NCBI GenBank assembly: GCA_964412845.1
Contig: CAYPQM010000108.1
Location: 1 to 24,008 of the forward strand
Length of the DNA: 24,008 nt
Direction: 5' to 3'
From: JAWWPY01 sp964412845
GTDB lineage: Bacteria > Actinomycetota > Actinomycetes > Streptosporangiales > Streptosporangiaceae
In this document: positions 1 to 7,362 of the stretch, in pieces
How the letters are laid out: every line of letters starts with the position of its first letter
How positions within the stretch are numbered: position 1 is the stretch's first letter
Notes under the pieces: generated by a model
The model's database searches: none
What the model was told of the DNA's origin: nothing
Seen by the model: only the letters and a program-made list of their open reading frames with translations
Made by a program: the position numbers and the translations under genes

Positions 1-757
1 TGACGTCAGCCTTCGCGGTGTCCGCCTTAGCATCCGCCTTGGCGGTGTCCGCCTTAGCGTCAGCCTTCGCGGTGTCCGCCTTGACGTCGGCCTTCGCGGA
101 GTCCGCCTTCGCGTCAGCCTTCGCGGTGTCCGCCTTGACGTCAGCCTTCGCGGTGTCCGCCTTAGCATCCGCCTTGGCGGTGTCCGCCTTGACGTCAGCC
201 TTCGCGGTGTCCGCCTTGACGTCGGCCTTCGCGGAGTCCGCCTTGACGTCGGCCTTCGCGGTCTCCGCCTTCGCGGTCTCCGCCTTGGCCGCGCCCGCGG
301 GCTTGCCCTGCCGGCCGGCCGCAGCCTTCGCCGGGCACGCTTCAGGCTGGTCGCCGTCGGCAGCCTTGGCGCCCGGCCTCTTGGCCTTGCCCTTCGGGCT
401 GGCGGTGCCCGATCCCAGGGTCTCCGCGACCACGGCTGCGAACAGTTCCTTCTTGTTCGCCTTGGGCTCGGCGGTGCGCAGGGTGCCCTCGGCCCCCGGC
501 AGGCCCTTGAACTTCTGCCAGTCGCCGGTGATCTCGAGAATCTTGCGGACCGGGTCGGTTGGCTGTGCCCCGACAGAAAGCCAGTGCTGCGCCCGCACCG
601 AATCAACCTCGATGAACGAGGGCTCGGACTTGGGGTGGTACTTGCCGATCTCCTCGATCGCCCGGCCATCCCGCTTGGTGCGGGCGTCGGCGACGATGAT
701 CCGGTAGTACGGCGCATGGATCTTGCCCATGCGCTTTAGCTTGATCTTGACAGCCAC
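1..757 (-). CDS. rpsP: 30S ribosomal protein bS16 with long repetitive C-terminal tail (3' end outside window)
   Basis: Small-subunit ribosomal protein S16, an early assembly protein that binds 16S rRNA. The GTG start at 757 gives an N-terminus reading MAVKIKLKRMGKIHAPYYRI, the canonical bS16 start, preceded by a GGGGAG ribosome site about 12 nt upstream. The bS16 core occupies roughly residues 1-85 (including GRAIEEIGKYHPK and VGAQPTDPV). It is followed by an Ala/Lys linker and then a strictly periodic nine-residue repeat, K-A-D-(T/S)-A-K-A-D-(V/A), still running at the window edge after 252 codons. Typical bacterial S16 is 80-100 residues; actinobacterial S16 often has an Ala/Lys/Glu-rich tail of a few tens of residues, so this one is exceptionally long. 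Equal Lys and Asp make the tail near-neutral. It lies downstream of ffh with a 346-bp gap, so it probably has its own promoter. The stop codon is not visible. Confidence 0.96.
   Translation of the reverse strand, partial: MAVKIKLKRMGKIHAPYYRIIVADARTKRDGRAIEEIGKYHPKSEPSFIEVDSVRAQHWLSVGAQPTDPVRKILEITGDWQKFKGLPGAEGTLRTAEPKANKKELFAAVVAETLGSGTASPKGKAKRPGAKAADGDQPEACPAKAAAGRQGKPAGAAKAETAKAETAKADVKADSAKADVKADTAKADVKADTAKADAKADTAKADVKADTAKADAKADSAKADVKADTAKADAKADTAKADAKADTAKADV
2..286 (-). repeat. 27-bp tandem repeat array inside rpsP
   Basis: Ten complete, contiguous 27-bp units start at 2, 29, 56, 83, 110, 137, 164, 191, 218 and 245, followed by a 15-bp partial unit (272-286). The array continues past the left edge. 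Each unit is in frame with rpsP and encodes a nine-residue repeat. Several units are identical (2, 137 and 191; also 29 and 164; also 83 and 218), which points to recent duplication or conversion, while others differ at the codon before the AAG and at ACC/TCC. There are no spacers between units, so this is a coding minisatellite. Confidence 0.95.
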
Positions 758-892
758 GGGTGTGGTCTTCTCCCCAGAAAGTTCGGGTTCGGGTCACGCA
801 CATACCGGAGTGGGGACCGATGCTGTGCGGCCCTGATGGCCCCGGGCCAGCGAGCGTGAGAGGGCGTCGCCGGACCAGGGTGTGACTGACAC

Positions 893-923
893 AGTCTGCC
901 AGACACCTAGCCGTGCTGTGTAA
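893..923 (-). promoter_or_regulatory. possible rpsP promoter
   Basis: On the minus strand TTACAC (918-923) is followed after 19 nt by CAGACT (893-898), about 135 bp before the rpsP GTG. Both hexamers are imperfect and the spacer is long, so this is only a candidate. Confidence 0.28.
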
Positions 924-965
924 TCGCCGGCCGTCCCACCCCGTGGAACGCATCGACTGCCCCCA

Positions 966-1000
966 GACGCTCCCGGACCCACTATGACGCTCCCGGACCC
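966..1000. repeat. 15-bp perfect direct repeat upstream of rpsP
   Basis: GACGCTCCCGGACCC occurs at 966-980 and again at 986-1000, separated by ACTAT, giving a 20-bp period (about two helical turns). It lies 45-80 bp upstream of the candidate rpsP promoter. It may be a tandem protein-binding site or a local duplication; no known regulator motif is recognised. Confidence 0.6.
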
Positions 1001-1103
1001 GCCATCGGCTGGTGCTGGCGTCGGGGTTCCGGTCGGCGCGGTGCATCGTGACCCGTACGCGCACACAATGGACCGCGCTGACCCGGAGGCTGGAGACCGG
1101 GAG

Positions 1104-2936
1104 CTAGTCGTCGTCTTTCTTGGGGCGGTTGCGGCGGCGCAGGACACCGAAGCCAGCCGGGAGATTCGAGGGAGACGCGGGCGCCCCGGGCGGCTTGTCC
1201 GGTCCCGGCACCCGGAAGGCCGGGTTCGAGGCAGCCAGCGCCTCCAGGCTCGCCGCGTAGTCCTCCGGGCTGCCGGTGAGCGCGCCCAGGCCCGCGGGAA
1301 CCGCGCCCGCCTGACCGGGGACCGCTCCGGGGAGACCCCCGACGCCGGGAACACCGCCGCCGACCCGGCCACCGGGGATGCCGCCGCCAGCGTGACCGCT
1401 GGGCAGCCCCCCATCGATCCGTCCGCCGGGGACACCTCCGCCGCTCTTGCCACCCGGCCCGCTACCACCGGGCCCGCCACCACCCGGCCCGCTGCCGGCC
1501 GACACCTTGCCCGCCGCGGCGGGGTTGCCGCCCGGGCGGCCACCCTTGGGCTTCTTCTTCGGCTTCTTGCCCCGGACACTCTTCTGGGCCGCGCGCCGCA
1601 TCCCCGGAATGGCCGGCATGCCCGGCATGCCGCCGCCACCGAGCATCTGGCGCATCATCTTCTGGCCTTCGAGGAACCGCACGACGAGGTTGTTGACCTC
1701 GCCCACGGTGACCCCGGAGCCTGCGGCGATGCGAGCCCGCCGGGATCCGTTGAGAATCTTTGGGTTTTTTCTTTCCTGCGGGGTCATCGAGTTGACGATG
1801 GCCGCGGCCCGGTCCAGGTCGCTGTCGTTGACCTGGCTGAGCAGTTCCCGGTTCTGCGCGGCGCCGGGGAGCATGCCGAGCAGGTTCCCGATCGGCCCCA
1901 GCTTGCGCACCATGGCCAGCTGCTCGACGAAGTCCTCCAGGGTGAAACCCTCGCCGGAGGCGAGCTTGCCCGCCATCGAGGCGGCCTGATCCTCGTCGAA
2001 GGCCCGCTCCGCCTGCTCGATCAGGGTGAGCATGTCCCCCATGTCGAGGATCCGCGAGGCCATCCGGTCGGGATGGAAGATGTCGAAGTCTTCGAGCTTC
2101 TCCCCGGAGGACGCGAACATCACCGGCCGGCCGGTGAGCTGGGCGATCGACAGGGCCGCGCCGCCTCGGGCGTCACCGTCCAGCTTGGTGAGCACCACAC
2201 CGTCGTAACCGACGCCGTCGAGGAACGCCTGGGCGGTGAGCACGGCATCCTGGCCGATCATCGCGTCCACCACGAACAGGATCTCGTCCGGATCGACGGC
2301 GTCCCTGATGTCGGCGGCCTGGCGCATCATCTCCTCATCGATGCCCAGCCGCCCGGCGGTGTCCACGATCACGATGTTGTGCAGCTTGCGGGTGGCTTCC
2401 TCCAGGGACTGGCGGGCCACCTCCACCGGGTCGCCCACGCCATTGCCCGGCTGCGGGGCGAAAACCGGCACGCCCGCGCGCTCTCCGACGACCTGAAGCT
2501 GCTGGACGGCGTTGGGCCGCTGCAGGTCCGCCGCGACGAGCAGCGGCGTGTTGCCCTGCTCACGGAGCCAGAGCCCCAGCTTCGCGGCCAGCGTGGTCTT
2601 ACCGGAACCCTGCAGGCCAGCCAGCATGATCACGGTCGGCGGCACCTTGGCGAACCGCAGCCTGCGCGTCTCGCCGCCGAGGATGCCCACGAGTTCCTCG
2701 TGGACGATCTTGATGACCTGCTGCGCCGGGTTGAGCGCCGCGGAGACCTCCTCACCGGAGGCGCGCTCCTTCACCCGGGCGATGAACTCCCGGACCACCG
2801 GGAGCGCGACGTCCGCCTCCAGCAGCGCGATGCGGATCTCGCGGGCGGTCGCGTCGATGTCAGCAGCGGACAGCCGGCCATGCCCGCGGAGCGACGAAAA
2901 GACCTGGGTCAACCGGTCGGAGAGTGTCTCGAACAC
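1104..2936 (-). CDS. ffh: signal recognition particle GTPase Ffh with extended Gly-rich tail
   Basis: SRP54 homologue that binds signal peptides and 4.5S RNA and pairs with FtsY (also in this window) for co-translational membrane targeting. The N domain is residues 1-90. The G domain carries the P-loop GLQGSGKTT (107-115), DTAGR (192-196) and TKLD (250-253). The Met-rich M domain spans about 325-435 and includes the RNA-binding SRRARIAAGSG stretch (398-408). After residue 435 comes a basic KKPKKKPK patch and then about 150 residues of Gly/Pro-rich sequence ending KKDDD. At 610 residues it is clearly longer than E. coli Ffh (about 450) and the 515-550 usual in actinobacteria. The GTG start at 2936 gives the family's normal N-terminus. 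It follows glnD by 36 bp and is probably co-transcribed with it. Confidence 0.97.
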   Translation of the reverse strand: MFETLSDRLTQVFSSLRGHGRLSAADIDATAREIRIALLEADVALPVVREFIARVKERASGEEVSAALNPAQQVIKIVHEELVGILGGETRRLRFAKVPPTVIMLAGLQGSGKTTLAAKLGLWLREQGNTPLLVAADLQRPNAVQQLQVVGERAGVPVFAPQPGNGVGDPVEVARQSLEEATRKLHNIVIVDTAGRLGIDEEMMRQAADIRDAVDPDEILFVVDAMIGQDAVLTAQAFLDGVGYDGVVLTKLDGDARGGAALSIAQLTGRPVMFASSGEKLEDFDIFHPDRMASRILDMGDMLTLIEQAERAFDEDQAASMAGKLASGEGFTLEDFVEQLAMVRKLGPIGNLLGMLPGAAQNRELLSQVNDSDLDRAAAIVNSMTPQERKNPKILNGSRRARIAAGSGVTVGEVNNLVVRFLEGQKMMRQMLGGGGMPGMPAIPGMRRAAQKSVRGKKPKKKPKGGRPGGNPAAAGKVSAGSGPGGGGPGGSGPGGKSGGGVPGGRIDGGLPSGHAGGGIPGGRVGGGVPGVGGLPGAVPGQAGAVPAGLGALTGSPEDYAASLEALAASNPAFRVPGPDKPPGAPASPSNLPAGFGVLRRRNRPKKDDD

Positions 2937-2972
2937 GTGTCCCAGGCTATCTGCTCGGCGGTACCCGGTCTG

Positions 2973-5258
2973 CTAGCCAGTCAGCGCGGCCAGGACCTGG
3001 GCGGCGATCTTCCCGCGGATCCGGGAGCCGCCGACCGGCCCGCCCGAGGCATCCACCACGTAGAAGACGTCCACGGCCTCCGCGCCGAGGGTCTCCACCC
3101 GGGCCGCCCGCACGTCCAGGCCGCAGTCACCGAGGGCCCGGCCGATCCGCCAGAGCAGCCCGGGACGGTCGTGGGCCCGCACTTCGATCACGGTCGCGGT
3201 GCTCGACGCGTCATCCACCAGGGTGACCTTGGGCGGCGCGACCGGGACCGGGGACTCGCGGTGCGCCCGCATCCGGCGCTCCAGCCGTTCCGCCACGTCC
3301 AGCCGCCCCTCCAGGGCCCGGCGCAGATCGCTGGTGACCAGATCCGCGTCGGGCGGGTCGCCGTACTCGGGGGCCACGGTGAACGCGGCCACCGCCATCG
3401 GACCGCGGGACATGGCGTTCGCTGAACGCACCGCCAGCCGGTGCGAGGCGAGCACCCCCGCGGCCTGCCAGAGCAGCCCCGGCCGGTCTGGAGCGACGAC
3501 AGTCACTTCCGAGCCTTTCACCCGGGCCGCGGGGACACCCAGGTCAGCGAGCGCCTGCTGATCGGGGCTCAGCGGCAGCGGTTCCGGCGGAGGCTCGCCG
3601 GCCAGCACCGAGCCGACCCGCCGGACGAGGTCGCCGACCAGGTTCTCCTTCCAGTCATTCCACGCGGCCGGGCCGGTCGCCAGGCCGTCCGCGATCGCGA
3701 TCGCATGCAGCAACTCCAGCAGCGGCCGCCCACCCACGGCCTCCGCGACCTGCGCCACGGTGACCGGGTCGTCCAGGTCGCGCCGGGTCGCGGTCTGCGG
3801 GAGGAGCAGGTGGTGCCGGACGGCTCCGGCGACAAGCTCGGCGTCCGACGGCCCGAGCCCGACCCGGCGGGCCACGTCACGGGCCACCACCTCGCCGGTC
3901 ACCCGGTGATCACCGGGCCAGCCCTTGCCGATGTCGTGCAGCAGCGCGGACAGCAGCAGCAGGTCGGGGCGGGCCACGTCACGGGTGAGCGCCGCGGCCC
4001 GGGCCGCGGCCTCGACGAGATGACGGTCCACCGTGTAGGTGTGCAGCGGATTACGCTGCGGGCGGTTACGCACCCGCTCCCAGTCCGGCAGCAGGATGGC
4101 CACCAGGCCTTCCTGGTCGAGGGCTTCCCAGACCGGGATGGCTGACGGCCCGGCGCCCAGCAGCGCGACCAGGGCGTCCCGCGCCTCCGGGGGCCACGGC
4201 ACCGGCAGCGGCAGGCAGCCGGCCAGCCTGGTGAGTGTCCGCGGCGGCAGGGTCAGCCCGGCCTGGGCCGCGGCCGCGGCCGCCCGCAGCAGGAGCACCG
4301 GGTCGGTGGCCGGATTGGCCGCCCGGGCCAGCACCACCTCGCCGTCCTGCTCGACAAGCCCGTCGGCGAGCGGGCGGCGCTGCGCCTTGCCCCGGCGCCT
4401 GCCGCCGCCCCGGCTCCGCTCGGCCTGGCGGAATGCCTGATCCACCGAGTACGCGATGGTGCGACCGGCGCCGGCCAGGTGGCGCATCAGCGCGTCCGCG
4501 TCCAGCAGTCCGAGCACCCTGGCCACCTCGTCCTGCTCCTGCAGCACGAGCCGGTCGGTAGGCCGGCCGGTGACCTCGTGCAGCGCGTGCCGCGCGTCCA
4601 TCACGGACTCGTACGCGGCGCGGACCCGGGGTCCGGGACCTGGGGCGACCCAGGCGGCGGCGACCGCCTGGATGGCGTGCACATCGCGGAGCCCGCCCCT
4701 GGCCTCCTTGAGGTCAGGTTCGAGGAGGAAGGCAAGCTCACCACTGCTCTGCGCCCGTGCCACATGCATGGCCTGCAGGTCGGCCAGCCGGGTGCCGGCC
4801 GCAGCGCGCCAGTCTTCCAGCGCGCCGAGCCGGAGCGTGCTGGTCAGTTCGGGGTCGCCCGCCACGTGCCGGGCGTGCAGCAGGCCGAGGGCAACCTTGA
4901 GATCGCCGCGGGCCACCCGGCGCGCCTCCACGATCGTGCGGACCGCGTGATCGAGGCGGGTGCCCGAATCCCAGATCGGGTACCAGATCCGGTCGGCCAT
5001 GGCCGCGATGCCGGCCCGCCCGTCGTGCAGCAGGAGCACATCCAGGTCACTGCCGGGGAGCAGTTCACGGCGCCCGTAGCCACCCAGCGCGACGAGAGCC
5101 ACCCCGGGCTCCGCGCCCAGCAGGGACGCCAGCCAGCGATCGGTGTCCGCGCTGCGGCGAGCACGATCCGCCGCGAAGGACGTCAAGGGGGGCCCGTCAG
5201 GCTGCGAACGGGGCGGGGGAGCCGATGTCACACGTATCCGCTCCCCTGGCCCGTCCAC
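2973..5258 (-). CDS. glnD: PII nucleotidyltransferase / HD-domain bifunctional enzyme GlnD
   Basis: Modifies and de-modifies the PII protein encoded immediately upstream. In E. coli the modification is uridylylation; in actinobacteria it is adenylylation. The nucleotidyltransferase site is GGYGRRELLPGSDLDV (59-74; metal-binding D71 and D73). The linker region contains LEPDLKEARGGLRDVHAI (179-196), typical of GlnD. The HD hydrolase site is LLHDIGKG (439-446). Two C-terminal ACT domains (about 584-660 and 689-761) each contain a DRPGLLW motif, at 591-597 and 697-703, and are the likely glutamine sensors. At 761 residues it is shorter than the E. coli protein but normal for actinobacteria. The GTG at 5258 lies 18 nt after the glnB stop, so the two are surely one transcript. 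A second GTG nine codons later is an alternative start. Confidence 0.96.
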   Translation of the reverse strand: MDGPGERIRVTSAPPPRSQPDGPPLTSFAADRARRSADTDRWLASLLGAEPGVALVALGGYGRRELLPGSDLDVLLLHDGRAGIAAMADRIWYPIWDSGTRLDHAVRTIVEARRVARGDLKVALGLLHARHVAGDPELTSTLRLGALEDWRAAAGTRLADLQAMHVARAQSSGELAFLLEPDLKEARGGLRDVHAIQAVAAAWVAPGPGPRVRAAYESVMDARHALHEVTGRPTDRLVLQEQDEVARVLGLLDADALMRHLAGAGRTIAYSVDQAFRQAERSRGGGRRRGKAQRRPLADGLVEQDGEVVLARAANPATDPVLLLRAAAAAAQAGLTLPPRTLTRLAGCLPLPVPWPPEARDALVALLGAGPSAIPVWEALDQEGLVAILLPDWERVRNRPQRNPLHTYTVDRHLVEAAARAAALTRDVARPDLLLLSALLHDIGKGWPGDHRVTGEVVARDVARRVGLGPSDAELVAGAVRHHLLLPQTATRRDLDDPVTVAQVAEAVGGRPLLELLHAIAIADGLATGPAAWNDWKENLVGDLVRRVGSVLAGEPPPEPLPLSPDQQALADLGVPAARVKGSEVTVVAPDRPGLLWQAAGVLASHRLAVRSANAMSRGPMAVAAFTVAPEYGDPPDADLVTSDLRRALEGRLDVAERLERRMRAHRESPVPVAPPKVTLVDDASSTATVIEVRAHDRPGLLWRIGRALGDCGLDVRAARVETLGAEAVDVFYVVDASGGPVGGSRIRGKIAAQVLAALTG

Positions 5259-5276
5259 AGCATTGACAGCCAGGCC

Positions 5277-5615
5277 TTAGATAGCGCCCGACCCGCGCTC
5301 CCCGGTGCGGACACGGACGACCGATTCCACCGGGACGGCCCAAACCTTGCCGTCGCCGATGCGACCCGTCTGCGCCGCCTTGACGATCACGCCGATCAGG
5401 TCATCGGCGTCCTCATCGTCGGTGAGCACTTCCAGCCGGACCTTGGGTACCAGGTCAACCTGGTACTCCGCACCCCGGTATACCTCTGTGTGGCCGCGCT
5501 GCCGGCCATAGCCGCTTGCCTCGCTCACGGTCATCCCGTTCACGCCGAAGGCCTGCAGCGCAGCCTTCACTTCATCCAGTTTGAAGGGTTTGATCACGGC
5601 GGTGATGAGCTTCAT
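5277..5615 (-). CDS. glnB: nitrogen regulatory protein PII
   Basis: Trimeric 2-oxoglutarate/ATP/ADP sensor that relays nitrogen status. The 112-residue product starts MKLITAVIKPFKLDEVK, the PII signature. The T-loop GRQRGHTEVYRGAEY puts the modified tyrosine exactly at position 51, and the C-terminal signature VWAVPVESVVRVRTGE is intact. The ATG at 5615 is chosen over an in-frame GTG at 5624 because the strong ribosome site GAGAGGTGG (5621-5629) would be buried by the earlier start. In most actinobacteria this gene (often called glnK) directly follows amtB; here the upstream gene is a nitric oxide synthase and no amtB is present. The promoter region carries a GlnR-like box (5666-5703). Followed by glnD, its modifying enzyme. 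Confidence 0.97.
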   Translation of the reverse strand: MKLITAVIKPFKLDEVKAALQAFGVNGMTVSEASGYGRQRGHTEVYRGAEYQVDLVPKVRLEVLTDDEDADDLIGVIVKAAQTGRIGDGKVWAVPVESVVRVRTGERGSGAI

Positions 5616-5633
5616 GCAACCCACCTCTCGGGC

Positions 5634-5661
5634 ACCCTGTCCTGTGCCGACCCTCTGCCAA
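5634..5661 (-). promoter_or_regulatory. predicted glnB promoter
   Basis: On the minus strand TTGGCA (5656-5661) and CAGGGT (5634-5639) are separated by 16 nt, about 20 bp before the glnB ATG. The GlnR-like box lies immediately upstream of the -35 element, the usual place for an activator. Confidence 0.45.
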
Positions 5662-5665
5662 CGGC

Positions 5666-5703
5666 GTTTCGCCCGCTGTCATGGAGTGTTTCGGCGGCGT
5701 GAA
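5666..5703 (-). promoter_or_regulatory. GlnR-like nitrogen-control box upstream of glnB
   Basis: Read on the minus strand: TTCAC-N6-GAAAC-N6-TGACA-N6-GAAAC. This matches the a-b-a-b architecture and exact 11-bp phasing of the Streptomyces GlnR box (GTnAC-N6-GAAAC twice). Both GAAAC b-elements are perfect; the first a-element is TTCAC (differs at G1) and the second, TGACA, is poor. In S. coelicolor such a box controls amtB-glnK-glnD. Here it sits in the 104-bp gap between the nitric oxide synthase stop and glnB, so PII control appears kept although amtB is gone. Confidence 0.6.
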
Positions 5704-5719
5704 AGACGTGCGCATCGTG

Positions 5720-7039
5720 TTACGTACGTGTTTCATCATGGCATGGCCAGTGATCAGGGCCTGGATGCGGGCCGGGCAGGTCGCGATCGTGCCGGACGTA
5801 GCTGGGCCGGAGATCACCCTGCTGGTAGTAACGGTGGAACACCTCGGTGGCCGAACCGGAGATCGGCGGGACGATCCAGGACCAGTCAGCCGGGCACACC
5901 CGGTGCGCGCGCTCCTCCCGGGCGAGGTGGGTCAGGAAGCGGTGCGACTCGGTGTGGTGATCGGTGATCGCCACCCCCGCCGCGTCGAACGAGTGCAGGA
6001 CGGCCACGTTCAGCTCGACCAGGGCCCGGTCCCGCCACAGGGACCGGTCCCGGCTCCGGTCCAGGCCCATCCGCGCGGCGATCTCCGGCAGCTGGTTGTA
6101 GCGGTCGCAGTCGGCCAGGTTGCGCGCGCCGATCTCGGTGCCCATGTACCAGCCGTTGAAGGGCGCCGCCGGGTAGCAGATGCCGCCAATCTCCAGGCAC
6201 ATGTCCGAGATGACCGGCACGGCATGCCAGCGCAGGCCGAGCTCCGCGAACCAGTCGTAGCAGGGGTGCGCGAAGGGGACCTCCAGCACCTCCTCAGCGG
6301 GCAGTCCGAACATGCGGGGCGGGCCGCCGGCCACGGAGATGACCAGCGGCAGGATGTCGAACCTGCCGCCGCTACCGCGCCAGCCCAGGCTCGTGGCCAG
6401 GCTGGTCAGGCGGATGTTGCGCGGATCTCCGGTGACCGTGCCGTCGGGACGCTGATAGCCCGCGTACCGGACGATCTGCTCGTTCCAGATGCGCGGGCCG
6501 CGGCGGGCCGGGCTGTCCGGGGCGAACACCGTGATCGTGGGCCGGATCCGGCCGCTGTTCGTGGCCACGCGCAGGTGGGCGGCGCACTCAGCGGCGACGT
6601 CGGCCGCCGATTCCACGTTCCGGCGGTCCCGCACCTGCAGGCTCCGCCAGTACAGCCGCCCGATGCAGCGACTGCTGTTCCGCCAGGCCACCCGGGCACC
6701 GAAGGCCAGCTCTGCGGGCGTGTGCTGATAGCTGCCGGTCAGCTCGATCTGGCGGCGGATCTCGCGCAGCCGGGGGGCGGCCTCGCCGGCCTCAGGGCAC
6801 TCATGCCGGTGCAGCCGGATGAACTCCGCGGCGGCGTCCATGTCAGCCGGCCGGGCCAGCGTTGCGCCCGCTTCCCGGTCTGTGCCGGTGCCTGGCTCTG
6901 TGCCGGTGAATGCGGCTGTCCCGGGGCCCTGCGCGATGCCCCGGGACGCCGCAGGCGCCGGCGCGAAGCCGACCGCCGGGCACATGACGCCGACACCCAG
7001 ACCTGCCGCCGCGCCGCGCCGGTCCATTGGCCGTGCCAT
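5720..7039 (-). CDS. nos: bacterial nitric oxide synthase, oxygenase domain
   Basis: Heme enzyme converting L-arginine through N-hydroxyarginine to citrulline and nitric oxide; bacterial forms consist of the oxygenase domain and borrow a reductase. Numbered from the ATG at 7039, the heme-thiolate motif WRNSSRCIGR holds Cys125, the substrate-binding loop APFNGWYMGTE ends in Glu302 (the arginine-binding glutamate), followed by IGARNLAD, ITDHHTES and CPADWSWIVPPISGSATEVF. All hallmark residues are intact. The conserved domain begins near the Met encoded at 6841; about 66 low-complexity residues precede it. The frame stays open to an ATG at 7156, but that first stretch has non-actinobacterial codons (TTA, ACA, ATA, GGA), so it is probably leader. 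7039 is a compromise with a weak AGGA site; 7027, 6985 and 6841 are alternatives. It lies downstream of the flavohemoglobin on the same strand and 104 bp upstream of glnB. Confidence 0.93.
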   Translation of the reverse strand: MARPMDRRGAAAGLGVGVMCPAVGFAPAPAASRGIAQGPGTAAFTGTEPGTGTDREAGATLARPADMDAAAEFIRLHRHECPEAGEAAPRLREIRRQIELTGSYQHTPAELAFGARVAWRNSSRCIGRLYWRSLQVRDRRNVESAADVAAECAAHLRVATNSGRIRPTITVFAPDSPARRGPRIWNEQIVRYAGYQRPDGTVTGDPRNIRLTSLATSLGWRGSGGRFDILPLVISVAGGPPRMFGLPAEEVLEVPFAHPCYDWFAELGLRWHAVPVISDMCLEIGGICYPAAPFNGWYMGTEIGARNLADCDRYNQLPEIAARMGLDRSRDRSLWRDRALVELNVAVLHSFDAAGVAITDHHTESHRFLTHLAREERAHRVCPADWSWIVPPISGSATEVFHRYYQQGDLRPSYVRHDRDLPGPHPGPDHWPCHDETRT

Positions 7040-7220
7040 AGTTCCTATTGCCGCGGTGGCCATATCAACCGGCTGCGCCCCGGCCTGCGCCGGCCCGGGC
7101 GGGCCCGGCGCCGAACCAGATCGCGCTAAGCGTCCCCGGCTGAACAGTGTCCTCATAGCCCCGCCATGTCTTGTAGCTCTGCGGTATCAGTCTGCCTCGC
7201 TGCGGTTATCCCACCATGGC

Positions 7221-7249
7221 AGCGTAATTCGGTACGCAGAATGAGGCAA
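7221..7249 (-). promoter_or_regulatory. predicted promoter for nitric oxide synthase
   Basis: TTGCCT (7244-7249) and TACGCT (7221-7226) on the minus strand with an ideal 17-nt spacer. An unusually AT-rich stretch (about 7250-7280) lies just upstream and could act as an UP element or operator. Transcription would begin near 7214. Confidence 0.42.
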
Positions 7250-7319
7250 TACCAAAGCCATATATTTAAGAGCTATAATCACCATTTGCTGTGAATACCC
7301 TGCCGACTCCGGGCGAGAT

Positions 7320-7345
7320 TCAAAGAAAGGACCAGCAAGCGTCCG
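7320..7345 (-). terminator. weak terminator after flavohemoglobin
   Basis: On the minus strand GGAC, an eight-base loop, and GTCC are followed by TTTCTTTG. The stem is only 4 bp, so it would be leaky at best. Confidence 0.25.
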
Positions 7346-7362
7346 GGTGCGGTATGGCGCGA

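Larger units (their letters stand above)
758..1103. other. ffh-rpsP intergenic region (346 bp)
   Basis: No convincing gene lies here; open frames on either strand lack family similarity or are out-of-frame extensions of rpsP. It holds a perfect 15-bp direct repeat (966-980 and 986-1000) and a weak promoter candidate for rpsP (893-923). No strong terminator with a T-run is visible after the ffh stop. Confidence 0.6.

Noticed and set aside
2..286. Possible CRISPR array
   Set aside because: The 27-bp units are contiguous with no spacers and are in frame with rpsP.
18..707. Plus-strand open frame with SALASAF-type repeats
   Set aside because: It is the antisense of the rpsP tail repeat; the minus strand encodes a perfect S16.
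603..1064. A 153-codon minus-strand open frame in the ffh-rpsP gap
   Set aside because: Its second half is rpsP read out of frame, the first half has no similarity to anything I recognise, and it lacks a good ribosome site.
984..3425. An 813-codon plus-strand open frame
   Set aside because: Antisense to ffh and the end of glnD; the composition is Gly/His/Arg/Asp-rich nonsense with no recognisable domain.
5681..7129. A 482-codon plus-strand open frame
   Set aside because: Antisense to the NO synthase, whose motifs are all intact on the other strand.
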